DNA of 64,000 nucleotides, from contig NZ_PDJQ01000001.1 in NCBI RefSeq assembly GCF_002563855.1, forward strand, positions 1,612,001-1,676,000, given 5' to 3'. Within the stretch, counting starts at the first letter, position 1, and each line of letters starts with the position of its first letter. The translations under genes were made by a program, and so were the position numbers. This DNA comes from Tepidiforma thermophila (GTDB taxonomy: Bacteria > Chloroflexota > Dehalococcoidia > Tepidiformales > Tepidiformaceae). The notes below the pieces were generated by a model that was given only the letters and a program-made list of their open reading frames with translations, had not been told where the DNA came from and ran no database searches. Below, piece after piece: positions 17,934-28,325 of the stretch.

Positions 17934-18019
17934 GCCGAAGTGGCGGAATGGCAGACGCGGCGGTCTCAAAAACCGCTGAGTGCAAGCTCGTGTGGGTTCG
18001 AATCCCACCTTCGGCACCA
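17934..18019 (+). tRNA. tRNA-Leu (anticodon CAA)
   Basis: This 86-nt class II tRNA has acceptor GCCGAAG/CTTCGGC, anticodon arm GCGGT-CTCAAAA-ACCGC with anticodon CAA, a long variable arm, T loop TTCGAAT and encoded ACCA. It reads Leu codon UUG. Confidence 0.95.
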
Positions 18020-18032
18020 GCCGCCCCCGCCT

Positions 18033-18106
18033 TGCCGAGTGGTGTAACGGTAGCACACGGGCCTTTGGAGCCTATGGTCGGGGTTCGAATCCCTGCTCGG
18101 CAACCA
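18033..18106 (+). tRNA. tRNA-Gln (anticodon TTG)
   Basis: This 74-nt tRNA has acceptor TGCCGAG/CTCGGCA, D arm GTGT/GCAC, anticodon loop CTTTGGA (TTG), T arm CGGGG-TTCGAAT-CCCTG and encoded ACCA. The outer pair of the anticodon stem is C-A with a G-T next to it, which is unusual but tolerable. It lies 13 nt after tRNA-Leu. Confidence 0.92.
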
Positions 18107-18148
18107 CCATCCCCGGTCTTCAGAATCTTGCCGCACAGGCCACGCCCC

Positions 18149-18796
18149 TCAGCTGCCCGCTCTCCGCAGCTGCTCGTCCTCGCCTGCGATAAGCCACACG
18201 TCCCCATCCTCAACCACCACATCCCGGTCCGGCCTGAACGTCACCAGGTCGTTCCGGACCATCGCCAGCAGCACCACGTTGTGGCGCGTGAACGCTTCAA
18301 GCGACCCGATTGTCCGCCCAACCGCGTTGATTGGTGCCTTGAGTTTCGCCACTCCATACGTAGGCCCCAGCGACATGTACTCCTCGAGGTGGCTTGAGGG
18401 CCCGAGGGTGTGCGCCAGCCGGATTGCCGCCTCCTGCTCCGGCGAAATCACCAGGTCGGCCCCCGCCAGCCGCAGCGCCTCCGCGTGGTCGTTGGTGCTC
18501 GCCTTCGCCACCACGTGCTTCAGCTTCAACCGCCGCTTCAGCGTCAGGGTCAGCAGCACCGACGTCGCAACTTCCGACCCAATCGCGACGACCACCGAGT
18601 CGTAGTCGCCGAGCGCCAGGCTCTGCAGAAACTCGAAGTCCGAAAGGTCTCCCGCAGCTGCCAGCGTCGCCGTCTCGGACAGCTCGTTGACGCGGGCATC
18701 GTCTCGGTCGACCGCCAGCACCTCCACGCCGATGGCGACCAGCTCCTCCGCCAACTGCGAACCGAACCGTCCAAGACCGAGGATCGCGACGTTCAT
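18149..18796 (-). CDS. trkA: TrkA/KtrA-type potassium channel gating subunit
   Basis: This 215-residue protein has an N-terminal RCK/TrkA-N Rossmann domain (VAILGLGRFGSQLAEEL, acidic strand end AVDRD, VVVAIGSEVATSVLLTLTLK, GADLVISPEQEAA) and a C-terminal TrkA-C domain (VVLLAMVRNDLVTFRPDRDVVVEDGDVWLIAGEDEQL). It binds nucleotides on the cytoplasmic side and gates the K+ translocator. The gene starts 2 bp after the trkH stop, so the two form an operon. Confidence 0.92.
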   Translation of the reverse strand: MNVAILGLGRFGSQLAEELVAIGVEVLAVDRDDARVNELSETATLAAAGDLSDFEFLQSLALGDYDSVVVAIGSEVATSVLLTLTLKRRLKLKHVVAKASTNDHAEALRLAGADLVISPEQEAAIRLAHTLGPSSHLEEYMSLGPTYGVAKLKAPINAVGRTIGSLEAFTRHNVVLLAMVRNDLVTFRPDRDVVVEDGDVWLIAGEDEQLRRAGS

Positions 18797-18798
18797 GG

Positions 18799-20187
18799 TC
18801 AGCTCAACCTCACGCTATCGATGGGATGGTGATACGGCACCTTGCGATGCGGCCGTGTCATGTACAGCACGAGCATCACCGGGCTGAACCGGCCGGCCAG
18901 CATCGCCAGGATCAGGACCAGGTGCCCATCCGCGCCGAAGTTCACGGTCCCGGCAGTCGAGAGGCCCACCGTCGAAATCGCCGACTGTGCCTCGAACAGC
19001 ACGTCGATGAACGGACGGTCAACCGTAAACGTCAGCGCCAGCCCAAACACGAACAAGAGCGCCACGTGGTAGAGCGCCAGCGTGGTCGCCTGCTGGATGA
19101 CGGCCTGGGGCACCCGTTTCCGAAAAGCCGAAACCTCGTCGTTGCCGCGGATGGTCGCAACCATCACCGCGAACAGGAGGGAAAACGCGCCCACCTTCAG
19201 TCCGCCGCCCGTGGAGCCGGCGGCAGCGCCAATGAACATCAGGCCGATCGTCGCGAACTTCGTCTGGTCGTGGAGCTGCGACATGTCGATGGCGCTGAAC
19301 CCGGCAGTTCGGGCACTGGTGCTCTGGAAGAGCGCGACCACCGGCCGTTCCACCGGGCTGAGCTCCCCGAGCGTCTCCTCATTCCGCCACTCAACGGCCG
19401 CCGTGAAGAGCATCCCGAAAATCAGCAGCGCCGCGCTCGTCAGGTAGATCAGCTTGTTGTCGAGCGGAAGCCTGTTGAACGACCGCCGGCGCAGCAGGTT
19501 GACCACCGGGAGAAACCCGATGCCGCCGAGAATGATGAGCACCATCAGCGTGCCGAGGATTGCCGGGTTATCCGTATAGGGCGTCATATCGTGCCCGGTG
19601 AGGCTGAACCCCGCGTTATTGAACGCCGAGACCGAATGGAACAGTCCCCACCACGCAGCCTGGTTCGGCGGTACCCCTTCGGCCCGGAACGCACCCCAGA
19701 GCACAAGTGCCCCCGCGCCCTCGGCGATGAGCGTAAACAGGGCGACGCTCCGCGCGAACGAGAAGGTCTCATGCAGACTCGGCGCACCGTAATAGAGGCG
19801 CAGCATGTTCCGGTCGCGGATGCCAATTTGGCGCCCCAGCGCCCACATCACCACCGTGGTGCCCACCATGTACCCCAGGCCGCCAATCTGAATGAGCACG
19901 AGGATGACGACCTCACCCAGCGTGCTCCAGTGGGTCGGCGTATCGACGACCGTGAGGCCGGTCACGCAAATCGCTGAGACCGCTGTGAAAAGGGCATCCT
20001 TGAAGTTGACCCAGTCGCGTTCTTCCGATGCGAGCGGCGTTGTCAGGATAAGCGTGCCGATAAGCAGCACCGCCCCAAACCCGAGGGCAAGCCGCGCAAC
20101 ACCGCTGCTGACAGCAGGCCGGCGTCGCTTTCCCACCATCCGGGTGGTAAGGACGCCGCGTGGTGCTGCTGCCTGCACCTCACCCAC
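18799..20187 (-). CDS. trkH: TrkH/KtrB-type potassium uptake membrane subunit
   Basis: This 462-residue protein has four M1-P-M2 repeats of the K+ transporter superfamily. The pore loops with filter glycines are visible: SAICVTGLTVVDT, SAFNNAGFSL, STSARTAGFSAID and QSAISTVGLSTAGTVNF. The length fits KtrB/TrkH. The GTG start at 20187 has a GAGG site 8-9 bp upstream; an internal ATG at 20139 has none. A hairpin with 8-bp arms lies just upstream (20190-20213). Confidence 0.92.
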   Translation of the reverse strand: MGEVQAAAPRGVLTTRMVGKRRRPAVSSGVARLALGFGAVLLIGTLILTTPLASEERDWVNFKDALFTAVSAICVTGLTVVDTPTHWSTLGEVVILVLIQIGGLGYMVGTTVVMWALGRQIGIRDRNMLRLYYGAPSLHETFSFARSVALFTLIAEGAGALVLWGAFRAEGVPPNQAAWWGLFHSVSAFNNAGFSLTGHDMTPYTDNPAILGTLMVLIILGGIGFLPVVNLLRRRSFNRLPLDNKLIYLTSAALLIFGMLFTAAVEWRNEETLGELSPVERPVVALFQSTSARTAGFSAIDMSQLHDQTKFATIGLMFIGAAAGSTGGGLKVGAFSLLFAVMVATIRGNDEVSAFRKRVPQAVIQQATTLALYHVALLFVFGLALTFTVDRPFIDVLFEAQSAISTVGLSTAGTVNFGADGHLVLILAMLAGRFSPVMLVLYMTRPHRKVPYHHPIDSVRLS

Positions 20188-20264
20188 GCGGACGCCTCAC
20201 GGTGCAGGCGTCCCCGGGAGCTGGCTCCGCTCCTGCCAGGTGCTCCTCGCCGGCCTGGGCCATC

Positions 20265-21914
20265 TCAGGCGGTGGCCGACGCCGACCAGCGCTTCGCGAC
20301 GTCGGCCAGCTGGTCGCGAAGCTGGTTCTTGGCGAATTTGCCGACGCTCGTGCGGGGCAGTGCATCGAGGAACACCACTTCATCCGGGAGCCACCACTTC
20401 GCGACCTTGTCGGCGAGGTACTCCCGGATCTCGTCGGCGGTCAGTTGCCCCCGGTACTCTGGCTTGGGGACGACGGCGGCCACCGGCCGCTCCTGCCAGC
20501 GCGGGTGCGGGAGCCCCACGACGGCCGCTTCCAGGACCTTCGGGTGCGCCATGATCAGGTTCTCCAGCTCCACCGACGAGATCCATTCGCCGCCCGACTT
20601 CACCAGGTCCTTCGTCCGGTCAACGAGCTGGACGTAGCCGAGCGGGTCGATGGTCGCCACGTCGCCGGTCCGCAGCCAGCCGTCCATGAACTTCTCGCTC
20701 GCCGTCGGGTCGTTGTAGTACGTCCCGGTAATGTACGGCCCACGGATCTGCAGCTCGCCAATCGACTTCCCATCCCACGGCTGTTCATTGCCGGTCTCGA
20801 GGTCGACGATCCGCCACTCCAGCGTCGGGACAATCACTCCCTGCTTCGCCGCAACCTCGAGCTGCTTCTCCTCTGGCCAGTCCAGCATGGTCGAACGGAT
20901 CCGCGTCAACGACGCCAGCGGCGACGTCTCCGTCATGCCCCAGGCATGGACCAGCCGGATGCCGTGGCGGCGCAGCCCGGCGATGAGCGCCGGCGGCGCA
21001 GCCGACCCGCCGCAGAGCACCCGCTGCAGCTTCGGAAGCTTCCTGCCCGTCTGGTCGAGCAGGTTAAGCACCGGCAGCCAAACCGTCGGTACCCCGGCCG
21101 AAATTGTCACGCCTTCGCGGTCGAGCAGGTTCACGACCCGCTCAGCGTCGAGGAAACGGTCCGAGAACACCTGCGAGGCGCCAGCATTCGCAGCCGCATA
21201 CGGCAGGCCCCACGCGTTCGCATGGAACATCGGCACCGCGTACATCAGGGTGTCGACCTCGGAGATGTTGACCGAGTCCGGCAGCGCCGCCACGAGCGAG
21301 TGGATCATCGTCGAACGATGCGAATAGACGACGCCCTTCGGGTTGCCGGTCGTCCCCGAGGTGTAGCACATGGCCGCTGCCGCCCGCTCGTCCAGCGTCG
21401 GCCAGGCAAAGTGGTCGTCCCCCGATGCGAGAAACTCGTGGTAATCCACGGTCCGCGGCAGCTTGCCGGTCGGCTCCGGGCCGTCGTTCATCAGCACCAC
21501 CAGGCGGACGGTCGGGATTTTGCCGGCCAGGCCTTCGAGTATCGGCAGCACCGACCGGTCACAGAAGATCACCTCGTCTTCTGCGTGGGCGATGATGTAC
21601 TCCAGCTGGTCGGCGAACAGCCGAACATTGATCGTGTGCAGCACCGCCCCCATGCACGGGATCGCGAAGTAGCATTCAAGGTGCCGCTGGGTGTTCCACC
21701 CAAAGGTGCCCACCCGCGTGCCCTCCCGGACGCCCTCCTTCGCCAGCGCGCTGGCCAGCCGGTGCACATTGCGTGCCAGCTCACCGTACGTTGAGCGGAT
21801 GGCCTCGCCGGATTCCGTGTACGTCGCCAGCGGCTTGTCGTAGAAGAGCCGCTCGACCCTCCAGAAAATGTTCTGCACCGTCAGCGGGATGTCCATCATG
21901 GTGCTGGGGAACAT
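20265..21914 (-). CDS. Fatty-acyl-CoA synthetase (AMP-binding family)
   Basis: This 549-residue adenylate-forming enzyme should activate a medium- or long-chain carboxylate as acyl-AMP and transfer it to CoA. The motifs are YTSGTTGNPKGVVYSHR (P-loop), YAVPMFHANAWGLPY, HAWGMTETSP, GELQIRGPYITGTYY, DGWLRTGDVA, DRTKDLVKSGGEWIS and the C-terminal catalytic Lys in PRTSVGKFAKNQL. An AGGAGG site lies 8 bp before the ATG. No beta-oxidation gene is adjacent; the fused carboxylase at 4876 is the only other acyl-CoA gene here. Confidence 0.92.
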   Translation of the reverse strand: MFPSTMMDIPLTVQNIFWRVERLFYDKPLATYTESGEAIRSTYGELARNVHRLASALAKEGVREGTRVGTFGWNTQRHLECYFAIPCMGAVLHTINVRLFADQLEYIIAHAEDEVIFCDRSVLPILEGLAGKIPTVRLVVLMNDGPEPTGKLPRTVDYHEFLASGDDHFAWPTLDERAAAAMCYTSGTTGNPKGVVYSHRSTMIHSLVAALPDSVNISEVDTLMYAVPMFHANAWGLPYAAANAGASQVFSDRFLDAERVVNLLDREGVTISAGVPTVWLPVLNLLDQTGRKLPKLQRVLCGGSAAPPALIAGLRRHGIRLVHAWGMTETSPLASLTRIRSTMLDWPEEKQLEVAAKQGVIVPTLEWRIVDLETGNEQPWDGKSIGELQIRGPYITGTYYNDPTASEKFMDGWLRTGDVATIDPLGYVQLVDRTKDLVKSGGEWISSVELENLIMAHPKVLEAAVVGLPHPRWQERPVAAVVPKPEYRGQLTADEIREYLADKVAKWWLPDEVVFLDALPRTSVGKFAKNQLRDQLADVAKRWSASATA

Positions 21915-21957
21915 CGCAAAGCCTCCTGAACGCGTCTGACCCTCCGGGGCGCGCTAC

Positions 21958-21987
21958 ACATTACGAACGCCGGCGGAGCCCGCGCAA
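21958..21987 (-). promoter_or_regulatory. Candidate promoter of the acyl-CoA synthetase gene
   Basis: Reading on the minus strand, TTGCGC and TAATGT are 18 bp apart and lie about 44 bp before the start codon. This is a moderate match to the sigma-70 consensus and rests on pattern alone. Confidence 0.35.
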
Positions 21988-22005
21988 GCCTTGGCTACCG
22001 CCCGG

Positions 22006-22734
22006 TCAAACGAGCGGCCACGGGTAGTGCCGGGTTGGCCCGGGGAGCGGAAACACACCGGCGCGGACCAGTTGCTCCGCCCGCCGGATGGTCTGCTCGA
22101 ACTCCCGCTCGCTCAGCAGGCCGCGCAGCGCTGCCGATTCGGCCGAATCCCCCCGCAGCCGCTCCAGGCCGGCCTCCAGTTCCGCAAGCAGCTCCCCCGG
22201 GATCGGCTCCCCGGCCCAGTCCCAGATCACCGACCGCAGCTTGTACTGCTCGTTGAAACAGAGGCCGTTGTCGATCGCCCACACGTGCCCCGATGCATCG
22301 AGCAGGCAGTGGCCGCCTTTCCGGTCGGCGTTGTTCGCAATGGCGTCAAACAAGCAGAGCCGCTGCAGCTGTGGCCAGAGCGACGGGTCCTCCCGCTGCA
22401 CGAAATAGTGCTTCTCCGCGTCGTGCCGGATGAACAGCTGGACCGAGCCGATGCCCGCGGGCCCCTCCCGGATGACCGTCGGCGGCACCAGCGGCCATCC
22501 AAGGAGGCGGGCCAGTCGGTAGGCCGCCGCCTCGCGGCGGTACAGAGTCCCTTCCGGAAAGTCCCACAGCGGGGTCTCCCCGGATCGCGGCTTGTAGATC
22601 ACGAGCAGGCTGGCATCGCCGCAGTCCAGCCGGCCCAGGAACACCGAGTTCGACGAATACCAGACCGGCCGGCACTCGAGAAACTGGCCGCGGCTCAGCC
22701 GGGCTTCGACCGCATCCATCTCTGCCGGCTCCAT
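22006..22734 (-). CDS. SCO1664-family PI3/PI4-kinase-like protein
   Basis: This 242-residue protein fits the SCO1664 family found in Actinobacteria and Chloroflexota, which has a fold distantly related to phosphatidylinositol kinases. Recognisable pieces are SSNSVFLGRL, VIYKPRSGETPLWDFPEGTLYRREAAAYRL, VQLFIRHD, LQRLCLFDAIANNADRKGGHCLLD and VWAIDNGLCFNEQYKLRSVIWDWAG; the NNADRKGGH and DNGLCF segments resemble catalytic and metal-binding loops. Function is unproven. The reading frame extends far upstream without coding character, so I start at MEPAEMD. It ends 91 bp before the acyl-CoA synthetase gene. Confidence 0.82.
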   Translation of the reverse strand: MEPAEMDAVEARLSRGQFLECRPVWYSSNSVFLGRLDCGDASLLVIYKPRSGETPLWDFPEGTLYRREAAAYRLARLLGWPLVPPTVIREGPAGIGSVQLFIRHDAEKHYFVQREDPSLWPQLQRLCLFDAIANNADRKGGHCLLDASGHVWAIDNGLCFNEQYKLRSVIWDWAGEPIPGELLAELEAGLERLRGDSAESAALRGLLSEREFEQTIRRAEQLVRAGVFPLPGPTRHYPWPLV

Positions 22735-22781
22735 TGCCTTCGAGCCTAGCAGACGCGATGGCGGGCGCGAACGACGCCGGC

Positions 22782-23672
22782 TCACACCGTCATCGACCCG
22801 CGCAGCACCGTCACCGCGGTCCCGGCGATGCGGATACCGACCGGCTCCTCGCCCTCGGCGTCGACTTCGACCTCGACCAGCCCCGGCCGGCCCATGATGT
22901 GCCCCTGCTCGACCGTGTACCGCGGTTCGCGCACCAGCCCGTATTTCCAGAGATACGCGGCCATCGCCCCCGTGGCGCTCCCGGTCACCGGGTCTTCGGG
23001 AATGCCCGCGCTTGCCGCGAAGTGCCGTGCATGCGCCCGGTGGCCCGGCTCGAAGGTCTCCAGGCAAAACACGTGCACGCTGAAGTAGTGTCCAACCGCC
23101 TCGAGGTCGCTCAGGTGCTGCATGTTCGGCCGCAGCGCCCGCAGCACCTCCAGCGACCGGACCGGTACCATCGCCTGCGGCGTCCCCGTCGAAACTACCT
23201 GGACCGGCACGTCCGAAAGGATGTCGGAAGGCCGGATGCCCAGCGCGTCCGCAAAGACGTTCCGGTCGAGCCGCCGCCCAAACTCCGGGCGCGCCTGCGT
23301 CATCACGACGCGGACGTTCCGCTCGTCATCGAGCCCGATGTCCACCGGCAGCAGCCCAATGTTCAGCTCCTGCGTCACCCGGACGGGCCCGCCGGAAAGG
23401 TCGATACGCCCCTCCTCGACCAGCGCATGCATCGTCGCAATCGTCGGGTGGCCCGCCAGCGGAATCTCCCGGAGCGGCGTGAAGAACCGCACCCGGAACG
23501 TTGCCCGCTGCGATGGGAAGACGAACGCGGTTTCGCTCGCGTTCAGCTCGCGGGCAATCGCCTGCATCTGGGCGTCCGTCAGTCCCTCCGCGCGCGTGAT
23601 GACCCCGCAGGGGTTCCCCGAGTAGCGCCGCGTCGTGAAGGCGTCGACAATCTTGACCTGGTACTCCGGCAT
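22782..23672 (-). CDS. PhzF-family isomerase/epimerase
   Basis: This 296-residue protein is a two-lobed PhzF fold (diaminopimelate-epimerase-like). Signatures are VDAFTTRRYSGNPCGVI, the catalytic-Glu segment LNASETAFV, FFTPLREIPLAGHPTIAT and the C-terminal EDPVTGSATGAMAAYLWKYG. PhzF itself isomerises a phenazine precursor, but most family members have no known substrate and there are no phenazine genes here. It lies 48 bp before the SCO1664-family gene on the same strand. Confidence 0.9.
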   Translation of the reverse strand: MPEYQVKIVDAFTTRRYSGNPCGVITRAEGLTDAQMQAIARELNASETAFVFPSQRATFRVRFFTPLREIPLAGHPTIATMHALVEEGRIDLSGGPVRVTQELNIGLLPVDIGLDDERNVRVVMTQARPEFGRRLDRNVFADALGIRPSDILSDVPVQVVSTGTPQAMVPVRSLEVLRALRPNMQHLSDLEAVGHYFSVHVFCLETFEPGHRAHARHFAASAGIPEDPVTGSATGAMAAYLWKYGLVREPRYTVEQGHIMGRPGLVEVEVDAEGEEPVGIRIAGTAVTVLRGSMTV

Positions 23673-23719
23673 GCCCGGAAGGATACAGGACGCCGCACCT
23701 GCGGCCGAAAGGAGCTGCT

Positions 23720-24229
23720 GTGGCCGGATATCCCCTCGAAGACGATCCGCTCGCGGCCGCCATCGGGGAGCTCCTGGTCGCCCGCGGCGAAAAGGTCGCC
23801 GTTTCTGAGACGACCGCCGGCGGGCTCGTGAGCGCCCGCCTGCTCAGCGTTCCGGGCGCCTCGCGCTGGTACGACGGCGGCCTCATCCCCTATGCCGGCG
23901 CCCACCGCTGGACCCAGCTGGGCCTGGAAGTCGAAATCGCTCGCCAGCACGGCGCCGTCAGCGCTCCGTGGGTGACCGCGACGGCCGAAGCCCTGCGCCG
24001 CGCGCTCGGCTGCGCGTGGGCGGTCGCCGAAAGCGGCATCGCCGGCCCACAGGGCAGCCGCCGCTCGCCGAAGCCGGTGGGCACGGTGGTCATCGCCGTC
24101 GCCGGGCCCGTCGGCACCACGGTGCAGGAATACCTGTTCCCGGGCTCGCGGGTCGCGGTCATGATGCAGATCGCCGAGCAGGCCCTCCGCGACCTGCAGG
24201 CAGCGCTCCAGGCCGCGCCGGTTTCCTAG
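23720..24229 (+). CDS. pncC: CinA C-terminal-type nicotinamide-nucleotide amidohydrolase
   Basis: This 169-residue protein is the free-standing CinA C-terminal domain, which deamidates NMN to nicotinate mononucleotide in pyridine nucleotide recycling. Motifs are VAVSETTAGGLVSARLLSVPGAS, a GGLIPYAG segment, and WAVAESGIAGPQGSRRSPKPVGTVVIAVAG. The GTG start follows AAAGGAG by 6 bp. Its TAG stop overlaps the opposing pyrK TAG in the tetranucleotide CTAG, so the genes converge with no spacer. Activity assignment is by family. Confidence 0.88.
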   Translation: MAGYPLEDDPLAAAIGELLVARGEKVAVSETTAGGLVSARLLSVPGASRWYDGGLIPYAGAHRWTQLGLEVEIARQHGAVSAPWVTATAEALRRALGCAWAVAESGIAGPQGSRRSPKPVGTVVIAVAGPVGTTVQEYLFPGSRVAVMMQIAEQALRDLQAALQAAPVS

Positions 24230-24987
24230 AACACGTCGAACAGATTGAAGCGTGGGCCGTCTTTGCAGCAGAGCCGGACGCCCCGTTTTGTAAAGATGGC
24301 GCAGCCGTAGCACATCCCCCACCCGCAGGGCATGTTCTCCTCCATCAGAATTTCCGGGGATTGCCTGCGGCCGTTGCCCCGCAGCACGTCTGCAAGCGCC
24401 TGGAACATCGGGTTCGGGCCGCACGCGTAGATCCGGTTTGCCCACTCCTGGTACTTCCCCAGGTGCTCCGTCACGTAGCCCTTCGGCCCGGCTGAGCCGT
24501 CTTCCGTGACGACGACGTACTCAACCTCGCGCGGCCACTCAGAGGCTGGCAGCAGGTGCGCGGCCGAACGGGCGCCCATCATGGCCACCACGTGATGTCC
24601 CGCAGCCACGGCACGGTAGGCCGTGTCCACCAGGGGCGCAATGCCTGCGCCCCCGCCGATCAGCAGCAGGTTCGATGACGCCCCCGGGAGCCGCAGACCG
24701 TTCCCGAGCGGCCCGTACGCCCGCACCACGGTCCCCGGCGGGCGTTCGCTCAGCCAGCGGGTGCCCCGCCCGACCACCGCGTAGCAAAGCGCGAACCGGT
24801 CGCCATCGACCCGGTAATAGCTGAACGCCCGCGCAAACATCGGGTCAGTCCGCTCGGCACTGCAGTGCACCATGACGAACTGGCCGGGTTGCACGCTGCG
24901 CGCGAGCGCGGGCGAGTGAAACCAGGTGATCCACGCGCCTTCCCAGGCCGGGCGCGTTTCCAGGATGACGGCATCATCAATCTGCAC
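24226..24987 (-). CDS. pyrK: Dihydroorotate dehydrogenase electron-transfer subunit
   Basis: PyrK passes electrons from dihydroorotate dehydrogenase B to NAD+ through FAD and a [2Fe-2S] cluster. This 253-residue protein has the ferredoxin-reductase FAD part ([21 protein letters not shown]), an NAD-binding part ([30 protein letters not shown]) and the C-terminal cluster motif [14 protein letters not shown]...LCC. The GTG start at 24987 overlaps the end of carB by 11 bp; the upstream frame extension inside carB is discarded. The expected partner pyrD does not follow: the next gene is on the other strand. Confidence 0.88.
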   Translation of the reverse strand: MQIDDAVILETRPAWEGAWITWFHSPALARSVQPGQFVMVHCSAERTDPMFARAFSYYRVDGDRFALCYAVVGRGTRWLSERPPGTVVRAYGPLGNGLRLPGASSNLLLIGGGAGIAPLVDTAYRAVAAGHHVVAMMGARSAAHLLPASEWPREVEYVVVTEDGSAGPKGYVTEHLGKYQEWANRIYACGPNPMFQALADVLRGNGRRQSPEILMEENMPCGWGMCYGCAIFTKRGVRLCCKDGPRFNLFDVF

Positions 24988-27900
24988 CGAGGTACTCCCG
25001 CACGGTCGCCACGCTGTACGCGGTCGGCCGGGCAAGCGCCTGGATCGCCGCCCTCGCCGTGTCGATCGACGTGAAGCACGGGATCCGCCGCTCGGCCGCT
25101 GCCCTGCGGATGTGGAAACCATCGCGCAGCGAGCCAGTCATCCGGCCCTCGGGCGTATTGATCACGCACTGCACCGTGCCGTCCATGATGACGTCCACCA
25201 CGTTCGGGTGCCCCCCGCTCAACACCTTGGTCACGGTTGTCACCGGCAGGCCCAGCGCCTCGATCATCCGGCTCGTGCCCTCGGTCGCATACAGCCGGTA
25301 GCCGGCCTCCGCGAGCTGGTGGATGAGCGGCAGGGCGTCGGCTTTCGTGCGGTCCGAAATGCTCAGCAGGATCGACGCCTGCTGCGGCAGAGCCAGGTCC
25401 GCCGCGATGAGCGCCTTCGCCAGCGCAGCCTCGAACGTCCGGTCGACCCCCATCACCTCGCCAGTGCTCTTCATCTCCGGTCCGAGGTACGTGTCGACCC
25501 CGGTAAGCTTCGACATCGAGAACACCGGCGCCTTGATGGCATAGAGCTGCCGCTCCGGCCAGAGTCCGTCCGGGTACCCTTGCTCTGCGAGCCTGCGGCC
25601 GAGCATCGCGCCCACGGCGAGCTGCACCATCGGCACGCCGGTCACCTTGGAAAGGAACGGCACCGTCCGGCTCGCGCGCGGGTTGACTTCGAGCACGAAC
25701 ACCCGCGGCGGCTCGCCCCTCCGCCGGGGGAGCACCACGTACTGGATGTTCGTCAGGCCGATCGCCCCAAGCCCGAGCACGATCCGGCGCGTGTAGTCAA
25801 CGATGACCGCCTTCTCCTCCTCATCGAGGTGCACGGGCGGGTACACGGCCATCGAATCACCGGAATGCACGCCGGCTCGCTCGATGTGCTCCATAATGCC
25901 CGGCACCAGCACCCGCTCGCCATCGCAGATGGCGTCGACCTCCACCTCTGCGCCCTCGAGGAACTTGTCGATCAGAATCGGCTTCCCGGCCGCAACCTCA
26001 GCTGCGGCGCCCACAAAGGTCACCAGCTCCGTCGCGTTCTGGACGATCTCCATCGCCCGCCCGCCGAGCACATAGGACGGCCGAACCAGCACCGGATAAC
26101 CGATCTGCTGAGCGGTCTTCATCGCCTCTTCGAGCGTCGTAATCGCAGCCCCCGGTGGCTGGGGGATGCCGAGGTCCTGCAGGAACCGCTCGAACCGCCG
26201 CCGGTCCTCCGCGATGTCGATCGCCTCTGCGTCCGAGCCGATAATCGGCAGCCCCGCCCGCCGCAGTGGCCCGGCGATATTGATCGCGGTCTGCCCGCCG
26301 AACTGCACGATGCTCGGCGGCGTCCCCGCCGGCCCGGCGCCCTCGTTCTCGATGATGTCGCGGATAGACTCCTCATCGAGCGGCTCGAAGTACAGCCGGT
26401 CCGAGGTGTCGAAGTCGGTTGAGACGGTTTCGGGGTTCGAATTGACCATGATCGCCCGCAGTCCGGCGCCCTGGAGCGCCCACGCCGCGTGTACGCTCGC
26501 GTAGTCGAACTCAATGCCCTGCCCAATCCGGATCGGGCCGCTGCCCACCACGAGCGCGCCCTTCCCTGCCTCCGGCGTCGCCTCGTTCTCAACCTCATAT
26601 GTGCTGTAGAAATAGGGCGTCTCGGCGTCGAACTCGGCCGCGCACGTGTCGACCATCTTGTACACCGGCCGGATCCCCCACTCGTGCCGCAGCGCCCGGA
26701 TCTGCTCCGGCAGCCGGTCCGCCAGCTGCGCGACCATCTCGTCGCTGAAGCCCATCTGCTTCGCCGCGCGCAGCAGGTCCGGGTGGAGCGGCTCTTCGAG
26801 CAGCCGGCGCTCCATCTGCACGATGTTCTGCAGCCGCTCGAGGAACCACGGGTCCACCCCGCGTGACCGCCGCGCCAGCGAGAGCACGTCCTCGCCCCGC
26901 CGAAGCGCCGCCATCAGTGCCCAGAGCCGCTCATCCGTCGCGTGCACCGGGATTTCCGCCATCTCCCGCCACTCCGGCCGCTCCCAGAGCAGGCTCCGGC
27001 CGCCAACCTCGAGCGAACGCACCGCTTTGTTCAGCGCCGCCTCGAACGTTCGGTCGATGGCCATCACCTCGCCGGTCGCCTTCATCTGCGTCCCGAGCGT
27101 CCGGTCGCCCAGCGCAAACTTATCGAACGGCCACCGCGGGATCTTCACCACCACGTAATCGAGCGCAGGCTCGAACGCGGCAGTTGTCTTCTTTGTGACC
27201 GCGTTCGGAATCTCATCGAGCGTCCGCCCGCAGGCGATCTTCGCCGCAACGCGGGCGATCGGGTAGCCCGTCGCCTTCGAAGCCAGCGCTGAGGAGCGGC
27301 TCACACGGGGATTGACCTCGATCACGTAGTACGGCAACGGGTTATCGGGGTCACCGCTCCAGTCGCACACGTCCTTGCGCGGCGCCAGCGAAAACTGCAC
27401 GTTGCATCCGCCCTCGATGCCCAGCTCGGAGATGATCCGCAGTGCGGCCGAGCGGAGCATCTGGTAGTCCTTGTCGCTCAGCGTTTGCGAAGGGGCGACC
27501 ACGATGGAGTCGCCCGTGTGGACGCCCATCGGGTCCATGTTCTCCATGTTGCAAATGGTGATGCAGTTGCCTGCGCTGTCCCGCATCACCTCGTACTCGA
27601 TCTCTTTCCAGCCCAGCAGGTTCTTTTCGACGAGCACCTGCGTGATTGGGCTCGCCGCAAGCCCCGACGCGGCCACGGCCCGCAACTGGTCCATCGTGAA
27701 GGCCATGCCGCCGCCGGTCCCGCCCAGCGTGTACGCCGGCCGCACCACGACCGGCAGCCCAATCTTCTCCGCCGCTGCGACGCACTCCTCAACGGTGTGG
27801 CAGATTTCGCTCTCCAGCACCGGCTCGCCCAGCTTGGCAAGCATCTCGCGGAAGAGCTCGCGGTCCTCTGCCCGGCGGATCGCATCCAGCGGCGTCCCCA

Positions 27901-28234
27901 GCAGGCGGACGTTGTACTTCTCGAGAATGCCGGCCTTCGAGAGCTCGACTGCCAGGTTCAGGCCGGTCTGGCCCCCAAGCGTGGGCAGGAGCCCCTCCGG
28001 GCGTTCGCGGGCGATGATCCGCTCGAGCACGGGGACCGTCAGCGGCTCGATATACACGGCGTCGGCGATGTCCAGGTCGGTCATGATGGTGGCCGGGTTC
28101 GAGTTCACGAGGATGCTGCGCACGCCTTCCTCGCGCATCGCTTTGCACGCCTGCGTCCCGGCGTAGTCAAACTCCGCGGCCTGCCCGATGACGATCGGGC
28201 CGGAGCCGATGATCAGCACGCTCGAAGGTTTCAA
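24977..28234 (-). CDS. carB: Carbamoyl-phosphate synthase large subunit
   Basis: CarB makes carbamoyl phosphate from bicarbonate, two ATP and ammonia tunnelled from CarA. The 1,085 residues contain two ATP-grasp halves: [27 protein letters not shown] at the start and [28 protein letters not shown] in the middle, with [14 protein letters not shown] and [22 protein letters not shown] typical. The C-terminal MGS-like domain has [16 protein letters not shown] and [10 protein letters not shown]. The frame is open further upstream to 28594, but that part has no coding character. The TTG opening [12 protein letters not shown] has GGGAGAG 6 bp upstream and matches the family start. Confidence 0.95.
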   Translation of the reverse strand: MKPSSVLIIGSGPIVIGQAAEFDYAGTQACKAMREEGVRSILVNSNPATIMTDLDIADAVYIEPLTVPVLERIIARERPEGLLPTLGGQTGLNLAVELSKAGILEKYNVRLLGTPLDAIRRAEDRELFREMLAKLGEPVLESEICHTVEECVAAAEKIGLPVVVRPAYTLGGTGGGMAFTMDQLRAVAASGLAASPITQVLVEKNLLGWKEIEYEVMRDSAGNCITICNMENMDPMGVHTGDSIVVAPSQTLSDKDYQMLRSAALRIISELGIEGGCNVQFSLAPRKDVCDWSGDPDNPLPYYVIEVNPRVSRSSALASKATGYPIARVAAKIACGRTLDEIPNAVTKKTTAAFEPALDYVVVKIPRWPFDKFALGDRTLGTQMKATGEVMAIDRTFEAALNKAVRSLEVGGRSLLWERPEWREMAEIPVHATDERLWALMAALRRGEDVLSLARRSRGVDPWFLERLQNIVQMERRLLEEPLHPDLLRAAKQMGFSDEMVAQLADRLPEQIRALRHEWGIRPVYKMVDTCAAEFDAETPYFYSTYEVENEATPEAGKGALVVGSGPIRIGQGIEFDYASVHAAWALQGAGLRAIMVNSNPETVSTDFDTSDRLYFEPLDEESIRDIIENEGAGPAGTPPSIVQFGGQTAINIAGPLRRAGLPIIGSDAEAIDIAEDRRRFERFLQDLGIPQPPGAAITTLEEAMKTAQQIGYPVLVRPSYVLGGRAMEIVQNATELVTFVGAAAEVAAGKPILIDKFLEGAEVEVDAICDGERVLVPGIMEHIERAGVHSGDSMAVYPPVHLDEEEKAVIVDYTRRIVLGLGAIGLTNIQYVVLPRRRGEPPRVFVLEVNPRASRTVPFLSKVTGVPMVQLAVGAMLGRRLAEQGYPDGLWPERQLYAIKAPVFSMSKLTGVDTYLGPEMKSTGEVMGVDRTFEAALAKALIAADLALPQQASILLSISDRTKADALPLIHQLAEAGYRLYATEGTSRMIEALGLPVTTVTKVLSGGHPNVVDVIMDGTVQCVINTPEGRMTGSLRDGFHIRRAAAERRIPCFTSIDTARAAIQALARPTAYSVATVREYLGAD

Positions 28235-28325
28235 CCGTTCTCTCCCTCGGGAAGTTGCAGTAGCCGCATGCGGCCATCGAGAACCCGTGCCGCTGCGCGG
28301 GCATGCAGTGCAGACCCGGTCATCC